A stretch of 35,530 bases of DNA from Pseudomonas viridiflava (lineage in GTDB: Bacteria; Pseudomonadota; Gammaproteobacteria; Pseudomonadales; Pseudomonadaceae): contig NZ_UTBG01000079.1 in NCBI RefSeq assembly GCF_900580675.1, positions 1 through 35,530 of the forward strand. Direction: 5' to 3'. Each line of letters opens with the position of its first letter. Within the stretch, counting starts at the first letter, position 1. The notes beneath the pieces were generated by a model. It worked only from the letters and a program-made list of their open reading frames with translations. It did not search any database and was not told where the DNA came from. Made by a program: the position numbers and the translations under genes. Shown here piece by piece: positions 23,238 to 31,613 of the stretch.

Positions 23238-25399
23238 CAGTAGTACTGCAGGGATTTGCCCCACTGGGTGTCGGCAAAACCGCTCTTGAGCTGGCGGAAC
23301 CAGGCCTTGCGCACAGCCGGTGTCACGTCCTGGCCGCCGCAGCTGTTGTAGCCGGCCGGCGCGTAGCAGTTGATGGCGCGGAACAGTGCGTAGGCTTTGT
23401 CGTTCTTCGGCGCCTTGGCATTGGCGATCACCTGCTTGTAACCGTCGAGCCGCGAGAAGGTTTCGCCGCTGAACTGCGACGCGGTGCTGCCCAGGCTGCC
23501 GGCGGCGCGCGCCTGGTCCAGCGGCATGCCGTCCAGGCCGTTACGCAGGATGAACTCACCGAAGCAGTTCAGGCCTTGCGGGTTTTTCGCGTCGTTTTGC
23601 AGGGTAGCGGCGGTTTGCGCGATGCTCGGGCAGGCGTAGCCGGACTCGGCTTTGTCGCCGTTCCACTGGAACAGTTTCAAGGTCTGGCTGGCGCTGTAGA
23701 CATAACCCAGGCTGGTGCCCAGTTTGTCTTCCGGGGCCGACGCCGGCAGTTGCTTGAGGTCCTCGGCGAAGGTCGCGAACTGGCCGCGCAGCAGGTCTTT
23801 GTAGAGCAGCACGAATTGCGCGGTCTGGCGTTCCAGCGGGTCGCTCGCCTGGGCGATCTGCTGGCGCAGCAGCTCGGGGCCCGCGATGTTGCGCAGCAGG
23901 ATGTAGCGCACTTGCTTGGCGCTGATCGGCGAGTCGACGGCGAACACTTTGGCCAACTGGCCGCTGCGCTCATAGTTCATGGCCAGGGCCAACTCAAGCT
24001 GGTCGCGTTGCAGCGGCAGTTTCGCCAGCGGCAGCAATTGCAGCCAGAGGGCCTCGGCGCCTTTCCAGTCCTGCTTGGCCTCCAGCGCGAGGGCGCGCAG
24101 GGTCTGCTGGCTGAAGGCGAAGTAATTGAGGCTCGACGGCACGCTCTGCGGCAGCTGCTTCAAGGCCGCGTCCGGTTGGTGCTCGATGTACAGCGCGCAC
24201 ACGGCCAACAGGTAGTCGTAGAGTTCGGGTTGGCTGGCAAAGGCGCCTTTTTGCTTCTCCAGATCAGCGCGGGAGAGGGCGGGTTGGTCGCCGCCACGCA
24301 TCACCATCAGGTCGCTGACCAGCTGGATCATCGGCGTGGTGACGGTCTCGCTGTTGACCATCAGCAGCTTGAGGTCGGCCTCTTCCACCAGCTCATCCAC
24401 CGACACATTGCGCTGCGCGTCCGTCGCCTCGGTCAACTGCCAGGCGAAGGCCTCGGCGAGCTTGTCATGGTTGCCCGCCAGCCAATACACACGGCGCAGC
24501 AGGCCACGCGCGGATACCGCGTACTCGCCCTGTGGATAAGTTTTCAGGTAATTCAGCAAGCCCTCTTCAGCATCGCCCAGCGCCGACTTATCCACATGCG
24601 CCAGCTGCGGCATGCCGTATTCGTCGAAGGCTTCGGCCTGGGCCTGGTTCAGCGAGGTTCGCGCTGTCATGTACAGCGCAGTTTCCGTGAGCCAAGGCAG
24701 CGCACTGCTGCTGGCAGCGGCAAAACCGCGTTCGGCGTCGCTGAAACGGCCGCTGTAAAAGTCGGCGGCGGCTTGCAGGTAGATACGCAGTAACTGGCCG
24801 TCAGTCGATTGCAACGGCTGCTCTATCACTTGCCCCTCCCAGGTACAGGCCGTGAGCAATTGCAGGCGCGCTTTGACCAGTAGCTCGCGTTCGGCGGCCG
24901 GCATGTCGGCCTTGACCACCTGGCTGATAAACGCGGTGGCGCTGTCGTCGTTGTTGCTGCGGCAGCGGCTGCCTTCACCGCTGAGGAAGGCGTCACCCGC
25001 AGGGGTGAGTTCCTTGCGCTCGATGCCCAGAGGTTTGAGCAGGGTTTCGAGCTCTGCGGTGCGCGAGTTGTCCGGCTGGTTGTCGGGTTCGGCGTCCGAG
25101 CCGGGCACCGGCGCCAGGCGATATACCGGAAACGGCACCGGGCCAAAGCCCTGGGCCAGGTCGTCTTCGCTCAAGGCGTTGGGTGCCAGGCCCGCGGCCT
25201 TTTTGTCGGCCAGCAACAGGCGCAGGTTTACCCGACTGTCATTGCCTGGGCTGAGAAAGGGCTGGTTGCTGCACGCGTCAAGGCTGTCACGCGAGACCCG
25301 CCAGTCGGGGTAGCACGAGTCGTCGGAGCTGGCCTGGGCCTGCTGGGAAATACCGGCGAGCAACGCCAGTGCCAGGGGTGACAGAAAACCGATGCGCAT
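23234..25399 (-). CDS. Large periplasmic helical-repeat protein of unknown function
   Basis: A 721-residue protein with a clear signal peptide (about 1-23, ending QQAQA) and no further membrane segment, so it is probably periplasmic or surface-associated. The mature part starts with a Cys-containing region (DDSCYPDW, DACSNQPF). The middle is rich in short amphipathic helix pairs of TPR/Sel1-like appearance (LLRIYLQAAADFYSGRFSDA, LLNYLKTYPQGEYAVSARGL). The C-terminus has several Cys (CYAPAGYNSCGG). I do not recognise a catalytic motif. AGGA precedes the ATG. It is coupled to the DUF3142 gene and divergent from a GT39-type glycosyltransferase, which suggests but does not show a role in envelope carbohydrate. 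Confidence 0.82.
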   Translation of the reverse strand: MRIGFLSPLALALLAGISQQAQASSDDSCYPDWRVSRDSLDACSNQPFLSPGNDSRVNLRLLLADKKAAGLAPNALSEDDLAQGFGPVPFPVYRLAPVPGSDAEPDNQPDNSRTAELETLLKPLGIERKELTPAGDAFLSGEGSRCRSNNDDSATAFISQVVKADMPAAERELLVKARLQLLTACTWEGQVIEQPLQSTDGQLLRIYLQAAADFYSGRFSDAERGFAAASSSALPWLTETALYMTARTSLNQAQAEAFDEYGMPQLAHVDKSALGDAEEGLLNYLKTYPQGEYAVSARGLLRRVYWLAGNHDKLAEAFAWQLTEATDAQRNVSVDELVEEADLKLLMVNSETVTTPMIQLVSDLMVMRGGDQPALSRADLEKQKGAFASQPELYDYLLAVCALYIEHQPDAALKQLPQSVPSSLNYFAFSQQTLRALALEAKQDWKGAEALWLQLLPLAKLPLQRDQLELALAMNYERSGQLAKVFAVDSPISAKQVRYILLRNIAGPELLRQQIAQASDPLERQTAQFVLLYKDLLRGQFATFAEDLKQLPASAPEDKLGTSLGYVYSASQTLKLFQWNGDKAESGYACPSIAQTAATLQNDAKNPQGLNCFGEFILRNGLDGMPLDQARAAGSLGSTASQFSGETFSRLDGYKQVIANAKAPKNDKAYALFRAINCYAPAGYNSCGGQDVTPAVRKAWFRQLKSGFADTQWGKSLQYYW

Positions 25400-25578
25400 G
25401 ACGTGTCCTTGATCCTGAGTCCTTGGAGGGCGGCAATCATAGCGTGTTCCTACGGGCGCTTCGGTGAAGGCCTACGCAAATTGTTGATTTGTCCGAATCC
25501 AGAAGCGAATCCGGGGCTTTTGTCCTAGAGTGGCGGTGTTTGCACTGAGGCAGTCAGGGCAGTGGCAGGGGAATCGAG

Positions 25579-27171
25579 GTGCGTCGGTCTGTGGTAGAGC
25601 AAAACGAAAAGGTCGGGGCGTTGCCCGCACTCAACCGTCTGACGTGGGAGGGCGCCGGTTGGCTCATCCGCCTCTGGTGGGTGCCGATCCTGGCGCTGGC
25701 CATGGCCCTGCGTTTTTACCAGCTGACGTCGGCTGCGATCTGGGGCGACGAAGGCTCCAGCCTGCTGCTCAGCGAATATGCGGCCAGCGACCTTTGGTTT
25801 CACGCGGCCCACGATGTGCACCCGCCGCTGTACTTTTTTATGCTGCGCGGCTGGATCGAACTGTTCGGCGACAGCATCTGGTCGATACGCAGCATGAGTG
25901 CGCTGCCGGGTGTGATCGCGGTGGGCCTGGGCACTTGGCTGACGCGGCAGCTGTCCACCCGGCGCGCGGCCGTGCTGGCGGGGATCCTGCTGGCGCTGCT
26001 GCCGACGGCGGTGCGCTACAGCCAGGAAGTGCGCATGTATTCACTGCTTGGCGTGTGGCTGCTGGGGGCCACGCTGGCGCTGGTGTATTGGGTGCGTCAA
26101 CCCGAGCGCACGCGTTACCTGGCCGTCTATGTTGTGCTGATGAGTGCCGGGTTCTACACCCATTACTTCACCGCGCTGTGCGTGCTGGTGCATTGGGCGT
26201 ATCTGGGCCTGTTGTTCAGGTCGCCTACGCCGGGCTCGCGGTTGCTGACCCGCCCGGCGTGGTGGGTGGCCAATGCCTTGATTGTCGTGTTGTACCTGCC
26301 ATGGCTGCCGAATCTGCTGGACCTGGTGCAGCACGTCGATCAACTCAAGGTGGGCGGGGATATAGGCTGGGAGGACCCGGTCAGCCTGGTCTCCCTGCCG
26401 TCGATGATCTGGCAGTTCGTGCTGCAGGATGAAGGCGCTGGGTTCTGGCCGCCGCTGTTCTGGTTGTTTCCACTGTTGCTGGTTGCGGTGCTCGTGGTGA
26501 CCGCCTGGCGCGATCGCGAGCCCTATCGACCGGCCAGCCTGCTGGCGCTGTTTTTCCTGCTGCCGCTGTTGCTGGTCTACGCGGTGTCGTTCATTTCCCC
26601 GGTGTTTATCGAGCGATATCTCACGGTATACGCCTTGGCCTTGCCGATCCTCCTGGCGTTGGCCATCGACCGTTTGTCATGGTTGGGCGCGGCGTTGTTT
26701 GTGCTGTTTGTCGGCGTTGAACTGGTAGGCCTGAAAAACAATTTCACCGTGGATGAGCACGACCAATTCAACGTGCCGGTGGAGTTCGTCAATCGCAATT
26801 ACCAGGAAGACGACCGCATCGTCCTCAGCGACATGATGTGGTACCTCAGCTACGTGTATTACGACCAGACCGACGCCCAGCTGCAGCTCTACACACCACC
26901 CAAGCCCGATGGCACGCCAACTCGGCCGAATGCCTACGGTTTCGGCACCCTGGTCGACCAGGACGGCGGGCGCATTTACCTCGACCACCTGTCGGCACTG
27001 CCCGCCGCCACTCGCCGCGTCTGGCTGATCAGCAGCAACGAAGCGCCGGACGACTTCGCACCGCTGCCCGCGGGCTGGCGCGAACTCAGCCGCCAGGACG
27101 GCGGCGGCGCACGGGCGCGGCTATTCGTGGTGTGCAACGTTGCCCCGCCGCAACCCGAGGGTTGCCACTAG
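25579..27171 (+). CDS. Membrane glycosyltransferase, GT39/PMT (ArnT-like) family
   Basis: A 530-residue GT-C-fold glycosyltransferase with about ten membrane segments in the first 370 residues and a soluble periplasmic C-terminal part (about 385-530). Family signs: D57/E58 in IWGDEGSS in the first periplasmic loop (the expected catalytic acid), HDVHPPLYFFMLRGW (78-92) and RYSQEVRMYSLL (146-157). Such enzymes move a sugar from a polyprenyl-phosphate carrier to a lipid, glycan or protein. The GTG at 25579 is used, with GGGG at 25568-25571 as ribosome-binding site; there is no ATG nearby in frame. The acceptor is unknown. Confidence 0.88.
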   Translation: MRRSVVEQNEKVGALPALNRLTWEGAGWLIRLWWVPILALAMALRFYQLTSAAIWGDEGSSLLLSEYAASDLWFHAAHDVHPPLYFFMLRGWIELFGDSIWSIRSMSALPGVIAVGLGTWLTRQLSTRRAAVLAGILLALLPTAVRYSQEVRMYSLLGVWLLGATLALVYWVRQPERTRYLAVYVVLMSAGFYTHYFTALCVLVHWAYLGLLFRSPTPGSRLLTRPAWWVANALIVVLYLPWLPNLLDLVQHVDQLKVGGDIGWEDPVSLVSLPSMIWQFVLQDEGAGFWPPLFWLFPLLLVAVLVVTAWRDREPYRPASLLALFFLLPLLLVYAVSFISPVFIERYLTVYALALPILLALAIDRLSWLGAALFVLFVGVELVGLKNNFTVDEHDQFNVPVEFVNRNYQEDDRIVLSDMMWYLSYVYYDQTDAQLQLYTPPKPDGTPTRPNAYGFGTLVDQDGGRIYLDHLSALPAATRRVWLISSNEAPDDFAPLPAGWRELSRQDGGGARARLFVVCNVAPPQPEGCH

Positions 27172-27204
27172 ACTCGGTTAAACCTTTCCCATCAGGAGCC
27201 CACC

Positions 27205-27450
27205 ATGCAATCGCCCGTGCACAGCCTGCCGTCACTGTTCAAACAGCTTGGCCTGGACAATGACCCCGTCAGTATTGAGAAATTCGTGACGACCCATTCA
27301 CCCCTGAAGCCGGACTTGAAACTCGCGGATGCGTTTTTCTGGACGGACAGCCAGAAAGCGTTTTTGCGCGAGGAGATTCTGGAGGACGCGGACTGGGCGG
27401 AGGTGGTGGATGAGTTGAATTTGATGTTGCGGGGTGGGAGAGGGGAGTAA
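27205..27450 (+). CDS. DUF2789 small protein
   Basis: An 81-residue acidic cytoplasmic protein matching the DUF2789 pattern: HSLPSLFKQLGLDND at the N-terminus, LKLADAFFWTDSQKAFLREE in the middle, DADWAEVVDELNLMLRG at the end. AGGAGC precedes the ATG. The family is widespread in pseudomonads and its function is unknown. It lies 33 bp after the glycosyltransferase gene on the same strand, so co-transcription is possible. Confidence 0.88.
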   Translation: MQSPVHSLPSLFKQLGLDNDPVSIEKFVTTHSPLKPDLKLADAFFWTDSQKAFLREEILEDADWAEVVDELNLMLRGGRGE

Positions 27451-27468
27451 ATGCCTGAACGGCATTTT
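27449..27468 (+). terminator. Small terminator-like hairpin after the DUF2789 gene
   Basis: AAATGCC, TGAAC, GGCATTT with one more T gives a perfect 7-bp stem overlapping the stop codon of the DUF2789 gene. The T tract is only four bases, so efficiency is uncertain. Confidence 0.5.
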
Positions 27469-27543
27469 CCACTGTCAGTTTTTCTGAGTTGCCGGATCGG
27501 CCATAAATAGACCAGAATAAAGTCCTTATTTGAGATCTTTATT

Positions 27544-27789
27544 ATGCAAAGTGTTTTGGCCGATATGGCCGTCAGCGTTTCCGAGCTTAAAAAAAATCCC
27601 TCTGCGGTGATGAGTAACGCTCATGGTGCTCCAGTTGCCGTGCTCAATCACAACCGCGTTATGGGCTACATGGTGCCTGCTAACGTGTTCGAAGCGATGG
27701 TGGAAAGGCTAGATGATCTGGAGTTGGCTGAGCTAGTCCGTTCGCGCAGTCATGAGACGCCTGTACCGGTGAAACTGGATGACCTATAA
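27544..27789 (+). CDS. Phd/YefM-family antitoxin
   Basis: An 81-residue antitoxin. The N-terminal Phd/YefM DNA-binding half includes MAVSVSELKKNPSAVMSNAH and the strand pair PVAVLNHNRVMGYMVPANVFEAM. The C-terminal acidic helix (LDDLELAELVRSRSHETPV) would normally block the toxin. The gene is intact, but the toxin gene that overlaps its last 11 bases is broken. A run of eight A (LKKN codons, about 27589-27596) is a possible slippage site. No strong Shine-Dalgarno sequence is visible; Met8 is an alternative start. Confidence 0.88.
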   Translation: MQSVLADMAVSVSELKKNPSAVMSNAHGAPVAVLNHNRVMGYMVPANVFEAMVERLDDLELAELVRSRSHETPVPVKLDDL

Positions 27790-27952
27790 GCTCGAGTTTC
27801 TCCCCTCTGCTGGCAAGGAGTGGGACAAGCTTGGGCGCTACGTGGAAACCGTTACAAAATCCAATACCCCGTTCAAACCCGCTTTTACTTACCTGCACAC
27901 CTCCCGCCACCCATCCGCAAAATTGTTTCAAAACTTGACGCATTTGGCTTGA
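27779..27952 (+). pseudogene. Decayed RelE-type toxin remnant
   Basis: Starting at the ATG that overlaps the antitoxin's last codons, the first 19 codons read MTYKLEFLPSAGKEWDKLG, an excellent RelE/YafQ-type N-terminus. After this the family pattern is lost, and the frame ends after 57 codons instead of the usual 85-95. From 27838, in another frame, LRGNRYKIQ recalls the conserved toxin segment ending YKI, which would fit an internal deletion plus frameshift. The toxin is therefore probably inactive, leaving an orphan antitoxin. The remnant runs into the promoter of the MarR gene. Confidence 0.75.
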
Positions 27953-27963
27953 TCGACCATATT
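27935..27963 (+). promoter_or_regulatory. Candidate sigma-70 promoter of the MarR-efflux operon
   Basis: TTGACG (27935-27940), 17 bases, CATATT (27958-27963) gives 5/6 and 4/6 consensus matches with ideal spacing. Transcription would start near 27970, directly at the palindromic operator and about 29 bases before the MarR start codon. Confidence 0.55.
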
Positions 27964-27966
27964 GAT

Positions 27967-27982
27967 AGTTAGCAAACTAACT
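27967..27982. promoter_or_regulatory. MarR-type operator palindrome
   Basis: AGTTAG-CAAA-CTAACT is a perfect 6-bp inverted repeat overlapping the predicted transcription start, 17 bp before the MarR gene. Its 16-bp size and A/T-rich arms suit a MarR dimer, which would repress its own efflux operon until an aromatic ligand binds. Confidence 0.7.
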
Positions 27983-27998
27983 GTATGCGAACTATTCA

Positions 27999-28445
27999 GT
28001 GTCCCAAACCCTCGAACAACTCCAGATGAACCTCAGCAGCAGCATGGTGGTGGGCGCCCGTAACTGGCGCAAAATCTGCCAGGCGACGCTGGTGAGCTAC
28101 GGTATTTCCGAAGCCTGCGCCGTGCCGTTGTTGATGATCGGCCGCTTGGGCGACGGTGTGCATCAAGTCAAAGTGGCCCAGGCGTCAGGGATGGAAAGCC
28201 CGTCGCTGGTGCGTTTGCTCGACCGTTTGTGCAACGACGGCTACGTGTGCCGCACCGAAGACGTCCACGACCGCCGCGCCAAGGCCTTGAGCCTCACCGA
28301 GCGTGGCCGCGAGCTGGTGCAGGCGGTGGAGTCGCAACTGGTGCGCTTGCGCAAGGAAGTGCTGGCCGACATTGATCGCAGCGACTTGGAAGCTGCATTG
28401 CGTGTATTGACCGCTTTCGAAGCGGCCGGGGTTGCAACGTCTTGA
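27999..28445 (+). CDS. MarR-family transcriptional regulator
   Basis: A 148-residue winged-helix regulator. The recognition region is VKVAQASGMESPSLVRLLDRL (58-78), and the wing carries the diagnostic DVHDRRAKALSLTERGREL (88-106) with D91, R92 and R93. The GTG at 27999 is used; there is no good Shine-Dalgarno sequence for it or for the ATG at 28026. It heads a five-gene operon with a FUSC pump, overlaps the pump gene at TTGA (28442-28445), and has a perfect palindrome over its own promoter. MarR proteins in such operons usually respond to phenolic or aromatic acids. Confidence 0.93.
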   Translation: MSQTLEQLQMNLSSSMVVGARNWRKICQATLVSYGISEACAVPLLMIGRLGDGVHQVKVAQASGMESPSLVRLLDRLCNDGYVCRTEDVHDRRAKALSLTERGRELVQAVESQLVRLRKEVLADIDRSDLEAALRVLTAFEAAGVATS

Positions 28446-30520
28446 ACGGATTTTTTACCGGCTTTCCGCCGGCCCGCGACTGGTTCTACGGCGTGCGTAC
28501 CTTCGCCGCGTCGATGATCGCGTTGTACATCGCCATGCTCATGCAAATGCCGCGTCCTTACTGGGCGATGGCCACGGTGTATATCGTCTCCAGCCCGTTT
28601 GTCGGTCCTACCAGTTCCAAAGCGCTGTACCGCGCCGTCGGCACCTTGATGGGCGCGGCGGCGGCGGTGTTTTTTGTGCCGATGTTTGTGCAGTCGCCTT
28701 ACCTGTTGGTGGTTGTCATCGCCCTGTGGACCGGCACCCTGTTGTTCCTGTCCATGCACCTGCGCACCGCGAACAACTACGCTTTGATGCTGGCCGGCTA
28801 CACCTTGCCGCTGATCGCCTTGCCGGTGGTGGATAACCCGCTGGCGGTGTGGGATGTGGCGGAGGCGCGTACCGAGGAAATTTTCCTCGGCATCGCCGTG
28901 GCCGCTGTGGTGGGCGCGATGTTCTGGCCGCGCCGGCTGATGCCGGTATTCGACGGCTCGGTGGCCAAGTGGTTTGCCGATGCGCAGGTCTACAGCCAGC
29001 GTTTTTTGACGCGCAATGTGGACCCGGAAGAAGTCAGCAATTTGCGCGGCGGCATGGTCGCGACCTTCAACACCCTCGAATTGATGATCGGCCAGTTGCC
29101 CCACGAAGGCGCGCGGCCGCAGACGGTGCGCAACACCAAGGAACTGCGCGGGCGGATGATCCACCTGCTGCCGCTGGTGGAGGAACTCGACGATGCGCTC
29201 TACGCCGTCGAACACCGCGCCCCGCAGTTTCTCGATCAGTTGACGCCACTGCTGGAAGCGGCCAACCAGTGGCTGCAAAGCACCACCGAAGACCCCTCGC
29301 TGGAGAGCTGGCGCGCCCTGCGGGACCAGGTCGAAGCCCTGCAACCCCAAGGCGAAGCGCTGGACGACCGGCACACGCTGCTGTTCTCCAACGCGCTGTA
29401 CCGCTTGGGCGAGTGGATCGACCTCTGGCAAGACTGCCGCAGCCTGCAAGCCGCCATCCAGTGCGAAAGCCAGGACACTTGGCGCGCCGTCTATCGCCAT
29501 TGGCGCCTGGGCCGGCTCACGCCATTCCTCGATCGTGGCCTGATGTTCTACTCGGCGTTTTCCACCGTCAGCGCGATCACTGTCGCCTCGGTGCTGTGGA
29601 TTTTGCTGGGCTGGACCGACGGCGGCAGCGCGGTGATCCTGGCGGCCGTGGCCTGCAGCTTTTTCGCGACCATGGACGACCCGGCGCCGCAGATCTACCG
29701 GTTCTTTTTCTGGACCGCCATGTCGGTGCTGTTCGCCAGCCTGTATCTGTTTCTGGTGCTGCCCAACCTGCACGATTTCCCGATGCTGGTGCTGGCGTTC
29801 GCGGTGCCGTTTATCTGCATCGGCACGCTCACCGTGCAGCCGCGTTTCTATCTCGGCATGCTGCTGACGCTGGTCAACACCTCGTCGTTCATCAGCATCC
29901 AGGGCGCCTATGACGCGGACTTCCTGAACTTCGCCAACGTCAACCTGGCCGGGCCGGTGGGCCTGCTGTTCGCCTTTGTATGGACGCTGATCGCGCGGCC
30001 CTTCGGCGCCGAGCTCGCGGCCAAGCGCCTGACCCGTTTCAGCTGGCGCGACATTGTCACCCTGACCGAGCCGGCAACCCTGGCCGAGCATCGGCACATG
30101 GCCGCGCAAATGCTCGACCGCCTGATGCAGCACCTGCCGCGCCTGGCGCTGATCAATCAGGACACCGGCAGCGCCCTGCGCGATTTGCGCGTGGCGCTCA
30201 ACCTGCTCGACCTGCTGGCGTATTCGCCGCGCATCCTCGGTGTGCCGCGGGTGCTGCTCAACCAAGTGGTCGAAGGTGTGGGCGCTTACTTCAAGGCTTG
30301 CCTCAAAGCGGGTGAACGCTTGCCTGCGCCGAGCGGTCTGCTGATGACCCTCGACCGCACGCGCCGCGCCCTCAACGGCCAGGGCCTGCAAGACGAAGAC
30401 GACACCCGCCTGCATCTGCTGCACGCCTTGGCCGGTTTGCGCCTGGCGCTGCTGCCCGGCGTGGAATTTATTGGCGGCACGGAAATGGAAGCGCCGCTGC
30501 CTGATGGAGCGCCTTTATGA
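28442..30520 (+). CDS. FUSC/AaeB-family inner-membrane efflux protein
   Basis: A 692-residue aromatic-acid-exporter/fusaric-acid-resistance family protein. Two membrane halves (about 18-165 and 365-510) are separated by a cytoplasmic helical region, and a soluble C-terminal tail follows. The N-terminus FPPARDWFYGVRTFAASMIA and PRPYWAMATVYIVSSPFVGP are hallmarks. The start is a rare TTG overlapping the MarR stop. It is kept because homologues begin at this point and the next candidate (a GTG at 28493) would cut into the conserved N-terminal motif. It works with the DUF1656, HlyD and channel genes that follow. Confidence 0.92.
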   Translation: MNGFFTGFPPARDWFYGVRTFAASMIALYIAMLMQMPRPYWAMATVYIVSSPFVGPTSSKALYRAVGTLMGAAAAVFFVPMFVQSPYLLVVVIALWTGTLLFLSMHLRTANNYALMLAGYTLPLIALPVVDNPLAVWDVAEARTEEIFLGIAVAAVVGAMFWPRRLMPVFDGSVAKWFADAQVYSQRFLTRNVDPEEVSNLRGGMVATFNTLELMIGQLPHEGARPQTVRNTKELRGRMIHLLPLVEELDDALYAVEHRAPQFLDQLTPLLEAANQWLQSTTEDPSLESWRALRDQVEALQPQGEALDDRHTLLFSNALYRLGEWIDLWQDCRSLQAAIQCESQDTWRAVYRHWRLGRLTPFLDRGLMFYSAFSTVSAITVASVLWILLGWTDGGSAVILAAVACSFFATMDDPAPQIYRFFFWTAMSVLFASLYLFLVLPNLHDFPMLVLAFAVPFICIGTLTVQPRFYLGMLLTLVNTSSFISIQGAYDADFLNFANVNLAGPVGLLFAFVWTLIARPFGAELAAKRLTRFSWRDIVTLTEPATLAEHRHMAAQMLDRLMQHLPRLALINQDTGSALRDLRVALNLLDLLAYSPRILGVPRVLLNQVVEGVGAYFKACLKAGERLPAPSGLLMTLDRTRRALNGQGLQDEDDTRLHLLHALAGLRLALLPGVEFIGGTEMEAPLPDGAPL

Positions 30521-30726
30521 TCGGTGATCTGGATATCAGCGGGGTCTTCCTGCCTACGCTGCTGGTGCTGATGGGCATTACGTACGTGTTGTTTCTGGTG
30601 GTGCACGGGTTGTTGACCCGCCTCCACTTTTATCGCCTGGTCTGGCACCGGGCATTGTTCAATGTGGGGCTCTACGCGCTGTTGCTGGGCGCGGTGGACT
30701 CACTCAGTCGATACCTCATGACATGA
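30517..30726 (+). CDS. DUF1656 (AaeX/YtcA-like) small membrane protein
   Basis: A 69-residue protein with two membrane segments (about 10-30 and 45-65) and the family pattern GDLDISGVFLPTLLVLMGIT. It overlaps the pump gene (ATGA, 30517-30520) and the adaptor gene (ATGA, 30723-30726). The same small gene accompanies AaeB/FUSC pumps in many proteobacteria (aaeX in E. coli). It probably assists the pump; its exact role is unknown. Confidence 0.92.
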   Translation: MIGDLDISGVFLPTLLVLMGITYVLFLVVHGLLTRLHFYRLVWHRALFNVGLYALLLGAVDSLSRYLMT

Positions 30727-31613
30727 AAAAACCTTTTTTGACCATCGGCCGTGTCGTCCTCACGTTGTTGATCGTGACGTTTGCGGTCGTCGTTGTGTGG
30801 CGCATGGTCATGTATTACATGTTTGCGCCCTGGACCCGTGACGGGCACATCCGTGCCGACATCGTGCAGATCGCCCCGGACGTGTCCGGGCTGATCCAGC
30901 GAGTGGACGTGCGCGACAACCAGTTGGTGACCAAGGGCCAAGTGCTGTTTGCCGTCGACCAGGACCGCTTCAAGCTGGCCCTGCGCCAGGCTCAGGCCGC
31001 CGTGGCCGACCGCCAGGAAACCCTGGCCCAGGCCAACCGCGAGTACAAGCGTAACCGTGGCCTGGGCAACCTGGTGCCGAGCGAGCAACTGGAAGAAAGC
31101 CAGTCTCGCGTGGCCCGTGCCCAATCGGCATTGGCCGAAGCGCAGGTCACCGTGGACTCCGCCCAGCTCAACCTCGACCGCTCGGTGGTCCGCAGCCCGG
31201 TGGACGGCTACGTCAACGACCGCGCGCCGCGCGCCCAGGAGTTCGTCACCGCCGGGCGTCCGGTGCTGTCGGTGGTGGACAGCAATTCGTTCCACATTGA
31301 CGGCTATTTCGAAGAGACCAAGCTCGATGGCATCCATGTCGGCATGGCCGTGGATATCCGCGTGATCGGCGACAACGCACGCCTGCGCGGCCATGTGCAG
31401 AGCATCGTCGCCGGTATCGAAGACCGTGATCGCAGCAGCGGCTCGAACCTGCTGCCCAACGTCAACCCGGCGTTCAGCTGGGTGCGCCTGGCTCAGCGGA
31501 TTCCGGTGCGCATCGCCTTTGATGATGTGCCGGCGGATTTCCGCATGATCGCCGGGCGTACGGCAACCGTGTCGATCATCGGCGATAAGGTTAAAGACGG
31601 AGACAAGCCATGA
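30723..31613 (+). CDS. HlyD/AaeA-family periplasmic adaptor
   Basis: A 296-residue membrane fusion protein with one anchor (about 8-32), the AaeA-type motif FAPWTRDGHIRADIVQIAPD (34-53), a short coiled-coil hairpin (about 85-150), the second lipoyl half (VVRSPVDGYVNDRAPRAQEF) and a beta-barrel domain. It is shorter than the EmrA-type adaptor at 20002 and belongs to a different branch that serves FUSC pumps. Four-base overlaps on both sides tie its translation to its neighbours. Confidence 0.94.
   Translation: MKKPFLTIGRVVLTLLIVTFAVVVVWRMVMYYMFAPWTRDGHIRADIVQIAPDVSGLIQRVDVRDNQLVTKGQVLFAVDQDRFKLALRQAQAAVADRQETLAQANREYKRNRGLGNLVPSEQLEESQSRVARAQSALAEAQVTVDSAQLNLDRSVVRSPVDGYVNDRAPRAQEFVTAGRPVLSVVDSNSFHIDGYFEETKLDGIHVGMAVDIRVIGDNARLRGHVQSIVAGIEDRDRSSGSNLLPNVNPAFSWVRLAQRIPVRIAFDDVPADFRMIAGRTATVSIIGDKVKDGDKP

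Noticed and set aside
23201..24793. Plus-strand open frame of 530 codons opposite the 721-residue protein
   Set aside because: The minus-strand product has a signal peptide, a ribosome-binding site and a coupled neighbour; the plus-strand product has none of these.
27155..27171. GCAACCC-GA-GGGTTGC hairpin at the end of the glycosyltransferase gene as terminator
   Set aside because: It lies inside the last codons, has a two-base loop and no T tract, and the DUF2789 gene follows after only 33 bp.
27838..27972. Separate small gene reading LRGNRYKIQ onward
   Set aside because: It has no start codon or ribosome-binding site and runs through the MarR promoter; it is better explained as a frameshifted toxin fragment.
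28241..30424. Minus-strand open frame of 727 codons opposite the FUSC gene
   Set aside because: Low-complexity His/Gln/Arg composition; the plus strand holds a tightly overlapped efflux operon.
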